The notes below the pieces were generated by a model. That model did not search any database. It was given only the letters and a program-made list of their open reading frames with translations, and was not told the DNA's origin. The position numbers were made by a program, and so were the translations under genes. This document shows positions 1 to 5,620 of a DNA stretch of 11,058 nucleotides, one piece after another. This stretch comes from Alphaproteobacteria bacterium. GTDB lineage: Bacteria; Pseudomonadota; Alphaproteobacteria; Puniceispirillales; UBA1172. The stretch spans positions 1,320 to 12,377 of the forward strand of contig JAGWAQ010000043.1 in assembly GCA_021296375.1 (NCBI GenBank), in the 5' to 3' direction. Each line of letters opens with the position of its first letter. The stretch's first letter is position 1.

Positions 1-50
1 TCGATCAGGTCGATATTTTCTCGCATTAACCGAGGTAAGGATCATTCCAG

Positions 51-773
51 ATGACCACTGACACCACCTCAAATGCTCCTGAAGGAAATGACGGCGAGAC
101 TGCTGGCGGCCGCAAATCCTTCACCTTTGCGCCGCGCGATGCGTCCAACGCCCAGCCTGTCGAGCGCATCCTTGAAGGCGATCGCCAACGCAAAGCCCTG
201 CGCTTGTCCCTGATGGCGGGGACGGGGGTGGTGGCGGCGGTGGTGCTGTCGTTCATCTCGCTCACCGCTGAAGAGGACATCAAGGTTCAGGTGACGGCGG
301 AAGCCCCGAAAGTCGAAGCCTCCGGCAGTCTTGAGCTGAAAGGCCTGACCTATAAAGGCATCACCAACGAAGGCAATGATTTCATCGTCCTTGCCGAAGT
401 CGCACGGGAAACCCCCGACAAGCCTGATGAGGTGGAGCTGGTCTCGCCGCGCGCGCGCGTCGATACGGCGTCGGGCAACCCCATGACCCTGCGCTCCAAT
501 GAAGGGCAGTTCAATCGCGTGGCGCAACGTGTTCACCTCAACGGCCGGGTGGTGATTGTCCGTCCCGATATCGGCTACACCTTGATGACGGAAGCCGCCA
601 TCGCTGACCTTAACAGCGGCAAGATGACGTCAGACCAACGCGTCCGGGGGTTCAGCCCCCGCGCCCAGGTGCAGGCCGAAGGCATGGTCATCAATGACAA
701 CGGGCTGGACGTGCTGTTCACCGGCAAATCCACCCTTACCATCCGCCAGTTGACGACACCGCAATCCAATTAA
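51..773 (+). CDS. lptC: LPS export protein LptC
   Basis: This 240-residue protein is the bitopic inner-membrane member of the Lpt bridge, which receives lipopolysaccharide from LptB2FG and passes it to LptA. The sequence shows a cytoplasmic N-terminal tail of about 49 residues rich in Thr, Asp and Glu, one membrane segment at about residues 50-71, then a periplasmic beta-jellyroll region at about 90-235. Family hallmarks include LKGLTYKG near residue 96, VHLNGRVVI near 161, a DIGYTLMTEAAIADL stretch near 173, and GMVINDNGLDVLFTGKSTLT near the C-terminus. The chosen ATG follows an AGGTAAGG ribosome-binding site (33-40) by 10 bases. Two reading frames are still open across positions 1-50, and one ends in an ATGA overlap with this start, so an upstream operon gene is possible. 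The N-terminal tail is longer than in E. coli LptC. Family assignment is firm; the order lptC-lptA agrees with it. Confidence 0.9.
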   Translation: MTTDTTSNAPEGNDGETAGGRKSFTFAPRDASNAQPVERILEGDRQRKALRLSLMAGTGVVAAVVLSFISLTAEEDIKVQVTAEAPKVEASGSLELKGLTYKGITNEGNDFIVLAEVARETPDKPDEVELVSPRARVDTASGNPMTLRSNEGQFNRVAQRVHLNGRVVIVRPDIGYTLMTEAAIADLNSGKMTSDQRVRGFSPRAQVQAEGMVINDNGLDVLFTGKSTLTIRQLTTPQSN

Positions 774-794
774 GACATTACAATTAAGACATCA
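767..794 (+). repeat. 14-bp tandem duplication across the lptC stop
   Basis: Two adjacent copies of a 14-bp unit, CAATTAAGACATTA (767-780) and CAATTAAGACATCA (781-794), match at 13 of 14 positions. The first copy contains the lptC stop codon (771-773). The second fills the spacer up to the first base of the lptA start codon, so the 20-bp lptC-lptA gap is largely a product of this duplication. Confidence 0.9.
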
Positions 795-1648
795 TGAGAA
801 AGTTTATGTTTATGCCCAGCCTCAAGACCATGTTGCCCTCGATGTCGCCTGCTGTGATCGCCGCCCTCGCCGTAATGACAGCATCGGGACTGGCCCTGCC
901 CGCCCCAACCCTGGCGCAGGACAACAACCTTGTGGTGGAAGCCGACAACAGCTTGCAATGGTTGCGTGATGTCCAGCAATATATCGCCAGGGGCAACGCC
1001 ACCGCCCAGCGCGGCGATACGGTTTTATCCGCTGATGTCATCGAAGCCAATTATGTCACCGAAGATGAGGAAAATAACGGGGCTAATGATGTTGAGGCAA
1101 CCTCCATCACCCTGATCGAAGGCCGCACCAACGCCGAACTCAAGCATGGTGCCTTTGTCGCCAAGGCCAGCACCATCACCTATGACCTGATCACCAATCT
1201 GGCGGTATTGACCGGCGGCACCCCCACCATCGTCAATGCCGGTGAAACCCTGATCGCCCGTGACCGCATCACCTATGACCGCAACGCCCGCCTGCTGACC
1301 GCCAGCGGCGATGCCGAGATCACCTTGTCCAATGGCCAGATCCTGCGCGGGGAACAGATCGAAGCGACCCTTAATGAGGACGAAAGCGACGTGGTGACCG
1401 TCAATGCAACCGGCGCCACCGAAGTGTTCAGCCCCGCCGCCACCGGCCTGCGTCAAGCTTTCGCCGACACCATGACGTATGAAAAAGCCACCGGCATCGC
1501 TGTGCTGACGGGCCAGGTTGTGCTGAAAGATGGCGGCAACACCATGACCGGCGACAAGGCTGAAATCGACACCGTCACCGGCTCCAGCACCATGTCCGCC
1601 TCAAACTCCGGCAAGCGCGTGGGCGGCGTCTTCAAGCCAGCCGAATAA
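794..1648 (+). CDS. lptA: LPS transport periplasmic protein LptA
   Basis: This 284-residue protein is the periplasmic bridge component that carries lipopolysaccharide between LptC and the outer-membrane LptDE complex. A signal peptide spans about residues 1-41, with a hydrophobic core near 20-37 and a plausible cut after TLA. The mature part holds OstA/LptA-type beta repeats: ADNSLQWLRDVQQYIARGNATA near 50-71, ITYDLITNLAVLTGG near 128-142, ITYDRNARLLTASGDAEI near 159-176, and MTYEKATGIAVLTGQVVL near 227-244. The repeated pattern of YD/YE, a turn, then a LTG or LTA strand is typical of the fold. It is longer than E. coli LptA, as alphaproteobacterial LptA proteins often are. The start at 794 has no clear ribosome-binding site; ATGs at 806 or 812 would shorten the signal peptide but keep it functional. 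It lies 20 bp after lptC and is probably co-transcribed. Confidence 0.88.
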   Translation: MRKFMFMPSLKTMLPSMSPAVIAALAVMTASGLALPAPTLAQDNNLVVEADNSLQWLRDVQQYIARGNATAQRGDTVLSADVIEANYVTEDEENNGANDVEATSITLIEGRTNAELKHGAFVAKASTITYDLITNLAVLTGGTPTIVNAGETLIARDRITYDRNARLLTASGDAEITLSNGQILRGEQIEATLNEDESDVVTVNATGATEVFSPAATGLRQAFADTMTYEKATGIAVLTGQVVLKDGGNTMTGDKAEIDTVTGSSTMSASNSGKRVGGVFKPAE

Positions 1649-1660
1649 GCACGCCCCCTG

Positions 1661-1699
1661 CCCCATGACATAACCCCATGATATGGCCACATGATATGG
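1661..1699 (+). repeat. 13-bp tandem repeat, three copies
   Basis: Three consecutive 13-bp units lie 12 bases after the lptA stop: CCCCATGACATAA (1661-1673), CCCCATGATATGG (1674-1686) and CCACATGATATGG (1687-1699). The last two copies differ at one position. An 11-bp exact word, ATGATATGGCC, occurs at 1678 and 1691. Confidence 0.88.
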
Positions 1700-1724
1700 C
1701 CCTTAAAGGTCATTTCAGAAGGTG

Positions 1725-1753
1725 TTGTTTTTATAAAGTTAATTTGATATTAT
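1725..1753 (+). promoter_or_regulatory. candidate lptB promoter
   Basis: TTGTTT (1725-1730) and TATTAT (1748-1753) are separated by 17 bases in an AT-rich patch that stands out from its GC-rich surroundings. The -10 box matches the sigma70 consensus at 5 of 6 positions, the -35 box at only 3 of 6. Transcription would begin near 1760 and give lptB a leader of about 180 bases. Confidence 0.45.
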
Positions 1754-1825
1754 CGCCGCTTGATGCGTTCTGAACATTGGCGTGCCCGGGTCACCCAGGT
1801 TCCTTGAAAGTTTTAGAGCTCGTTT

Positions 1826-1847
1826 TGGGGCCCGTCTTCGGACCCCA
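1826..1847 (+). other. GC-rich hairpin in the lptB leader
   Basis: TGGGG pairs with CCCCA, then after one C-A mismatch CCG pairs with CGG, around a TCTT loop. That is eight pairs in 22 bases. The bases that follow (GGAAGTTTTGG) include only four T's and not directly after the stem, so this is a poor intrinsic terminator. It may be an attenuator, an RNA-stability stem, or simply the end of the lptCA transcript. Confidence 0.45.
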
Positions 1848-1859
1848 GGAAGTTTTGGT

Positions 1860-1929
1860 GTCAATGAATTTGACCCAGTGAAGTTGAGCCAATAGATTTG
1901 TGCCAATAGATTTGTGCCAAGGATTTCGG
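1860..1929 (+). repeat. decayed 14-bp tandem array upstream of lptB
   Basis: Two perfect copies of GCCAATAGATTTGT (1888-1901 and 1902-1915) are followed by a degenerate copy, GCCAAGGATTTCGG (1916-1929). In the same 14-bp register the preceding units at 1874-1887 and 1860-1873 match at 8 and 10 of 14 positions, so up to five units may be present. A looser repeat of about 28 bp (from 1845 and from 1874, both opening CCAG...GAAGTT) suggests an older, larger duplication. Confidence 0.8.
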
Positions 1930-1939
1930 GAAAGCCGCT

Positions 1940-2734
1940 ATGGACGACCAGAAGAATTTCAACTCACCCGGCCAGGGGAACACCCCGCGTCTGGTCCATT
2001 CCAACGAGGGCATGTCCGGCCTTGTTGCCCAGCAAATCGGCAAATCCTTTGACAAAAAACGTGTTGTTCGCAACGTAACCATCAATGTTCGCCGCGGTGA
2101 AGCCGTCGGCCTGCTCGGCCCCAATGGCGCGGGCAAGACCACCTGTTTTTACATGATTTCAGGTCTCGTCAAAAATGACGAAGGCCGCATCCTGCTCGAC
2201 CAGAGCGACATCACCAATGTGCCGGTCTACCGCCGCGCGCAATTGGGGATCGGCTACCTGCCGCAGGAAGCCAGCATTTTCCGCGGCTTGACCGTTGAAC
2301 AAAACATCAAGGCCATTCTGGAAACCGTTGAGACTGACCCTGAAATTCGCAACATCATGCTCGAAGAGCTGCTGGTGGAATTTGACATTGGCCATTTGCG
2401 CACCGCCAGCGCCATGACCTTGTCGGGTGGCGAACGGCGGCGGGTGGAAATTGCCCGTGCGCTTGCGGCTCGCCCGACGTTCCTTTTGCTCGATGAACCG
2501 CTGGCAGGGATTGACCCTATTGCCATTTCAGAAATCCGGGATTTGATCGCGCAACTCAAGAATCACGGCCTCGGGGTTTTGATCACCGACCATAATGCCC
2601 GCGATACGCTCAATATTATCGACCGCGCCTACATCCTCCATGATGGCCGTGTGCTGATGTCCGGCACCCCCGATGAGGTTGTAAATGATACAAATGTTCG
2701 GGATGTCTACCTCGGCAACCAGTTCAGCCGCTAA
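1940..2734 (+). CDS. lptB: LPS export ABC transporter ATPase LptB
   Basis: This 264-residue protein is the cytoplasmic ATPase of the LptB2FG transporter, which extracts lipopolysaccharide from the inner membrane. All ABC motifs are present: Walker A GPNGAGKTT at 60-68, Q-loop in YLPQE with Q109, signature LSGGERRR at 161-168, Walker B FLLLDEP at 181-187, and the H-loop in ITDHN with H218. The C-terminal TPDEVV...VRDVYLG stretch is characteristic of LptB and distinguishes it from branched-chain amino-acid ATPases. The start at 1940 has only a weak GGGAAAG ribosome-binding site and gives about 24 extra residues before MSGLVAQQIGKSF. A start at 2012 (MSGL), preceded by GAGGG, is a real alternative. 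Upstream lies a 291-bp spacer with its own promoter candidate rather than a tight junction with lptA. Confidence 0.92.
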   Translation: MDDQKNFNSPGQGNTPRLVHSNEGMSGLVAQQIGKSFDKKRVVRNVTINVRRGEAVGLLGPNGAGKTTCFYMISGLVKNDEGRILLDQSDITNVPVYRRAQLGIGYLPQEASIFRGLTVEQNIKAILETVETDPEIRNIMLEELLVEFDIGHLRTASAMTLSGGERRRVEIARALAARPTFLLLDEPLAGIDPIAISEIRDLIAQLKNHGLGVLITDHNARDTLNIIDRAYILHDGRVLMSGTPDEVVNDTNVRDVYLGNQFSR

Positions 2735-2761
2735 CCGCGCCGGCAGTCACAGAAGCTTTAC

Positions 2762-2790
2762 TTGACAAATCCCGGGCACCCCCCTATTAC
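2762..2790 (+). promoter_or_regulatory. ptsN promoter
   Basis: A perfect -35 TTGACA (2762-2767) and a -10 TATTAC (2785-2790, 4 of 6) are separated by the ideal 17 bases. The site lies 27 bp after the lptB stop and points at ptsN. Predicted transcription start is near 2797. It is the best promoter match I see in the window. Confidence 0.65.
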
Positions 2791-2804
2791 CCTCATCACA
2801 AGTT

Positions 2805-2818
2805 GCGCAAATTTGCGC
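2805..2818. promoter_or_regulatory. perfect 14-bp palindrome in the ptsN leader
   Basis: GCGCAAATTTGCGC reads the same on both strands. It lies just downstream of the predicted ptsN transcription start and 41 bp before the ATG. As DNA it has the form of an operator for a dimeric repressor. As RNA a full-length palindrome would need a loop, leaving a stem of about five pairs. Confidence 0.5.
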
Positions 2819-2859
2819 CCTGCCCTGAAATAATCAGAGTCGCTTCGGCACCATTCATT

Positions 2860-3345
2860 ATGAAACTCAGTTCAATTCTTTCACCTGATGACGTCATCAT
2901 CGGCTTAAAAGCCAACAGCAAAAAGCAAGTGCTGCAGGAAATGGTTCGCCGCATGACATCTGGCCTGCCTGACTTTGATCAGCGCATGGCGCTTGATCAC
3001 CTGATGGAACGCGAACGCCTGGGCTGCACCGGCATCGGGGAAGGCATCGCCATCCCCCATACCCGTTGCGAATTTGATACCGCCAATGTCACCGCCCCCC
3101 TGACTTGTCTTGCCGTGCTGCAGCAGCCGATTGATTATCAGTCCAATGATGACCTGCCGGTTGATATTGTCTTTATGCTGTTGGCACCGGAAAATATCGG
3201 CGGCGAACACCTGACCGCGCTTGCCCTCGCCTCGCGTGTCCTGCGTGACAAATCCCGCGCTGATCACCTGCGCGGCTGCACTAATGTTGACGCCGCCTGG
3301 AGCATCATTGACGCTGATCCCGCTTCGGCATCAAACGCCGCCTGA
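2860..3345 (+). CDS. ptsN: Nitrogen-PTS EIIA protein PtsN
   Basis: This 161-residue protein is close to the usual length for EIIA-Ntr, the terminal phosphoacceptor of the PtsP-PtsO-PtsN regulatory phosphorelay. It regulates partner proteins rather than importing sugar. The N-terminus MKLSSILSPDDVIIGLKANSKK is the alphaproteobacterial pattern. The phosphorylated histidine is H67 in the GIGEGIAIPHTR motif. The C-terminal half keeps PVDIVFMLLAPE and the EHLTALALASRVLRD helix. I chose the ATG at 2860 over an upstream in-frame TTG at 2803, which would add 19 non-family residues and overlap the palindrome. There is no clear ribosome-binding site before it. The gene directly follows lptB, with neither rpoN nor hpf between them, and it has its own promoter. 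No PTS partner is in the window. Confidence 0.9.
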   Translation: MKLSSILSPDDVIIGLKANSKKQVLQEMVRRMTSGLPDFDQRMALDHLMERERLGCTGIGEGIAIPHTRCEFDTANVTAPLTCLAVLQQPIDYQSNDDLPVDIVFMLLAPENIGGEHLTALALASRVLRDKSRADHLRGCTNVDAAWSIIDADPASASNAA

Positions 3346-3378
3346 TTAAAAAAAACCTCAAGATTATTCACCTTCAGG

Positions 3379-3407
3379 CTGACAAACTCCAACGGTCACT
3401 CTAGATT
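3379..3407 (+). promoter_or_regulatory. candidate promoter of the EamA permease gene
   Basis: CTGACA (3379-3384, 5 of 6 to -35) and TAGATT (3402-3407, 4 of 6 to -10) are 17 bases apart. An AGGAG ribosome-binding site follows at 3414-3418, and the ATG is at 3424. The implied leader is about 10 bases, which is short but usable. Confidence 0.5.
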
Positions 3408-3423
3408 GTGATCAGGAGACATC

Positions 3424-4353
3424 ATGCCAGACTCACAACGGGTTCCCGTCAACGGCAATATTATCGGCATCGGATATATGCTGATCGCCGTCGCCGCCGG
3501 CCTCATCACATCGTTTATCATCAAATCGCTATCGCCAGTGGCGACGATACTGGTGATCCTGTCCCTGCGCTTTGTGTTCAGCGTGCCGACCCTTGCCGCC
3601 GCCGCCTATGTCAAGCGCGGGCCAAAGCTGCTTGATATCAACCGCTGGGACCGCCTGATCATGCGGGTGATTGTGGGGCAGATCGGGATTGTCTTCTGGT
3701 TTCTGTCGATCACCCACACCAGCCTTGGTCAGGCGACGGCATTGTTTCAATCCTCGGCGATTTTTGTCACCATCCTGTCGCCCCTGATCCTGCGGGAAAA
3801 GGTCGGGGTCTACCGGGGGTCGGCGGTGATGCTGGGGTTGATCGGGATTATCATGATCACCAACCCGTTTCATGATGACCTGAATATCGGGGCATTTTAC
3901 GGGCTTTGCTCTGCCATTGCCGGGGCGTTTCTGGTGGTCATCCTGCGCCTGCTGGGCAAAACCGAAGAACCGGTCACCGTCGCGCTCTGGCATAATATGG
4001 TGGGGGCGCTGATTTACCCCGCCGTGATGCTCGCGATAGGTGAAGCCTTTATCTTTGGCGCTATTATTGATGATCAACTGGCATTGATGTGCTTTTTCGG
4101 CTTATGCGCGACGTTTGTCCAGATCGGGTTCACGTCAGCTTATCAACATGGCGAAGCCGCCGCCCTTGCCCCCGTGCGCTATCTGTCGGTGCCGATGGCG
4201 GCGCTGGCTGGCGTCTTGATCTGGGGGGAAGCGCTGTCCTTTATCGAAATCACCGGCATGGTGATTGTGGTCGGGTCCTGCGTGTTTATTTCCTACCGGG
4301 AATACAAGCTCAGCCGGCGGTCCCCCGCCAAACCCGCCGAGATGACGGCCTGA
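3424..4353 (+). CDS. EamA/DMT-family permease
   Basis: This 309-residue integral membrane protein belongs to the drug/metabolite transporter superfamily. It shows about ten hydrophobic segments arranged as two five-helix EamA repeats. The first runs roughly over residues 14-147 and carries the FRFVFSVP-type segment, the SITHTSLGQATALFQSS motif typical of the repeat end, and PLILREKVGVYRGSAVMLGLIGI. The second runs over about 155-292 and ends in GEAAALAPVRYLSVPMAALAGVLIWGEALSFIEITGMVIVVG. The C-terminal tail is short, basic and cytoplasmic. The start has a good AGGAG ribosome-binding site 5 bases away. The family exports small metabolites or amino acids; I cannot predict the substrate. It converges on a LysE-type exporter 38 bp away. 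Confidence 0.87.
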   Translation: MPDSQRVPVNGNIIGIGYMLIAVAAGLITSFIIKSLSPVATILVILSLRFVFSVPTLAAAAYVKRGPKLLDINRWDRLIMRVIVGQIGIVFWFLSITHTSLGQATALFQSSAIFVTILSPLILREKVGVYRGSAVMLGLIGIIMITNPFHDDLNIGAFYGLCSAIAGAFLVVILRLLGKTEEPVTVALWHNMVGALIYPAVMLAIGEAFIFGAIIDDQLALMCFFGLCATFVQIGFTSAYQHGEAAALAPVRYLSVPMAALAGVLIWGEALSFIEITGMVIVVGSCVFISYREYKLSRRSPAKPAEMTA

Positions 4354-4384
4354 TCCCGTTTACTGGCTGACCCCGTTCACCGGC
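4351..4384 (+). repeat. 17-bp tandem duplication starting at the permease stop codon
   Basis: TGATCCCGTTTACTGGC (4351-4367) is followed directly by TGACCCCGTTCACCGGC (4368-4384). They match at 14 of 17 positions, and all three differences are T-to-C changes. The first copy begins exactly with the TGA stop of the EamA gene. Confidence 0.85.
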
Positions 4385-4402
4385 TAATCCCTCAAGGGGT
4401 CA
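4368..4402. terminator. possible shared terminator of convergent genes
   Basis: TGACCCC (4368-4374) and GGGGTCA (4396-4402) are perfect inverted repeats around a 21-base loop in the gap between two convergent genes. The right arm overlaps the last codons of the LysE gene. There is no T tract on either strand, so a terminator role is only a guess. Confidence 0.25.
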
Positions 4403-5006
4403 GCATATCCGCCGCCACGGGCAGGATTGACGCCACCAGCAGCACCGCCATGGTGATGTTGAACAGCCGTTGCCGCCGGTCCGTCTGGATCAGCCGACCG
4501 ATGATCAGCCCAAACCCCGCCCATGTTGTTACCGCCGCAAAAGTGATCACCGTAAACGCCGCCAGCAGCACGATGAATTGGGCAGTAAAATTGGCATCAG
4601 GGCTGATGAAGGTGGTGGTAACGGAAATCGCCATCACAATCCCTTTCGGGTTGATCAGCTGAAAGCTTGCCGCTTCAATAAAATTCATTGGCCGCCCCCG
4701 GCCTTTCGCATCAGTGGACCGGCCGCTGGTGGCGATCCGCCAGGCGAGATAGAGAATAAAACTCAACGCCCCCACACGCAGCACCTGCCGCACCAGGGGG
4801 AAAGTTTCAAACAACACCCCAAGGCCAAGCCCCACCAGCAGCATCAAGCCGATAATCCCGCCAGCCACCCCCAGCATATGGGGAATGGTGCGGCGAAACC
4901 CGAAATTCGCCCCTGACGCCGCCAGCATGATGTTATTCGGCCCCGGGGTGAAGGCCGCCGCCACCATAAAACCCAGCATTGGCCAGAAAAGAGGAAGAGA
5001 TGTCAT
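4392..5006 (-). CDS. LysE/RhtB-family amino-acid exporter
   Basis: This 204-residue membrane protein of the LysE/RhtB exporter family has about six hydrophobic segments. The signature TPGPNN lies at residues 20-25 in the first helix, followed by MLAASGANFGFRRTIPHMLGV, which is strongly typical of the family. Helix four carries FQLINPKGIVMAIS, with the conserved NPK. The C-terminal segment is MAVLLVASILPVA. I start it at MTSLPLFW because that places the first helix at the expected distance. An in-frame ATG at 5021 adds only MTDHA and is equally possible. A longer version from 5117 would add Cys-rich residues unlike the family. None of these starts has a clear ribosome-binding site. The substrate cannot be told from sequence. 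It is divergent from the cytochrome c gene. Confidence 0.86.
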   Translation of the reverse strand: MTSLPLFWPMLGFMVAAAFTPGPNNIMLAASGANFGFRRTIPHMLGVAGGIIGLMLLVGLGLGVLFETFPLVRQVLRVGALSFILYLAWRIATSGRSTDAKGRGRPMNFIEAASFQLINPKGIVMAISVTTTFISPDANFTAQFIVLLAAFTVITFAAVTTWAGFGLIIGRLIQTDRRQRLFNITMAVLLVASILPVAADMLTP

Positions 5007-5129
5007 GGCATGGTCCGTCATCAAGAGGAGGATAAGGCAATCACAATCAGGTGAGACTAGACCATGCATCTTGCCCCTGCAAGAATTGACGCTACAGTTA
5101 GAGGACCATCGCAACACAAAGGACTCTCC

Positions 5130-5573
5130 ATGACCCGCCCTACTCTTGCTGTCATTTTTTCATCGCTTGTCTTGACCGCCGCCACTCTCCCCGCCGCCAC
5201 TTTCCCTGCCGCCGCTGATGTGGTGGAAACCCGCAAACAGGAATTTCGCAACAACGTCACCGCCATCAAGGCCATCCGTGCCGCCATCGGCGAAGATGAC
5301 CTCGCCACCATCGCCAGCAATGCCGATATTATCGCCAGTTGGTCGGCGCGCATGACGGAATATTTTCCCGAAGGGTCTGATCAGGGCAAAACCAACGCCC
5401 GTGCTGAAATCTGGTCAAACTGGGAGGGCTTTACCGCCGCCGCCAGGGACGCCGAGGAGGCCGCCACCAAATTGGCCGCCCTTGCCCGCAACGGGGAAAT
5501 CGCACAGATGAACGCAGGTTTTGGCGCATTGGCGGGAACCTGCAAATCCTGCCATATGTCCTTCAAGAACTGA
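5130..5573 (+). CDS. Class II cytochrome c (c'/c-556 type)
   Basis: This 147-residue periplasmic haem protein has a signal peptide at about residues 1-29 (hydrophobic SSLVLTAATL, likely cut after PAAA). The mature part is a four-helix bundle of about 118 residues with the haem-binding CKSCH motif (C138, C141, H142) near the very C-terminus, which defines class II cytochromes c. MTEYFPEGSD near residue 75 is also typical. The first mature helix, ETRKQEFRNNVTAIKAI, contains no methionine. Six-coordinate c-556 proteins use a Met there, so this protein may be five-coordinate like true cytochromes c'. The ATG at 5130 has AAAGGA (5118-5123) 6 bases before it; upstream in-frame starts would destroy the signal peptide. 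It converges on a cytochrome b561 gene, a possible electron donor. Its last five codons form unit one of a tandem repeat. Confidence 0.88.
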   Translation: MTRPTLAVIFSSLVLTAATLPAATFPAAADVVETRKQEFRNNVTAIKAIRAAIGEDDLATIASNADIIASWSARMTEYFPEGSDQGKTNARAEIWSNWEGFTAAARDAEEAATKLAALARNGEIAQMNAGFGALAGTCKSCHMSFKN

Positions 5574-5606
5574 TGTCCTTCAAGAACTGATGTCCTTCAA
5601 GGACTA
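5556..5606 (+). repeat. 17-bp tandem repeat, three copies, at the cytochrome c 3' end
   Basis: ATGTCCTTCAAGAACTG occurs exactly at 5556-5572 and 5573-5589, then with two changes as ATGTCCTTCAAGGACTA at 5590-5606. The first copy is coding (residues MSFKN plus the first two stop bases). The second begins with the last base of the TGA stop. Copies two and three lie in the spacer before the convergent b561 gene. Confidence 0.92.
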
Positions 5607-5620
5607 ACCGGGCCGCACGG

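Larger units (their letters stand above)
1649..1939. other. 291-bp lptA-lptB spacer
   Basis: No gene is visible in this stretch. Reading rightward it holds a three-copy 13-bp repeat, an AT-rich patch with a candidate promoter (1725-1753), a GC-rich hairpin (1826-1847), and a decayed 14-bp repeat array that runs to within 10 bases of the lptB start. lptA and lptB are commonly adjacent or overlapping, so a spacer of this size suggests that lptB has separate or added regulation here. Confidence 0.75.

Noticed and set aside
1025..1456. 143-residue Gly-rich minus-strand frame
   Set aside because: It is antisense to lptA, and its composition reflects the repeated beta-strand codons of that gene.
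1810..1820. GTTTTAGAGCT, identical to the start of the Streptococcus type II-A CRISPR repeat and guide scaffold
   Set aside because: It is a single 11-base match with no second copy, no spacers and no cas gene in the window. Chance is the simplest reading.
3348..3355. Run of eight A's after ptsN as a terminator
   Set aside because: A terminator for ptsN would need T's on the plus strand. On the minus strand there is no gene to terminate here.
5026..5031. Perfect AGGAGG on the plus strand in the LysE-cytochrome c spacer
   Set aside because: No start codon lies at a suitable distance downstream, and the LysE gene is on the other strand.
5007..5117. N-terminal extension of the LysE exporter
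   Set aside because: The extra residues are Cys-rich and unlike the family, which begins just before the TPGPNN helix.
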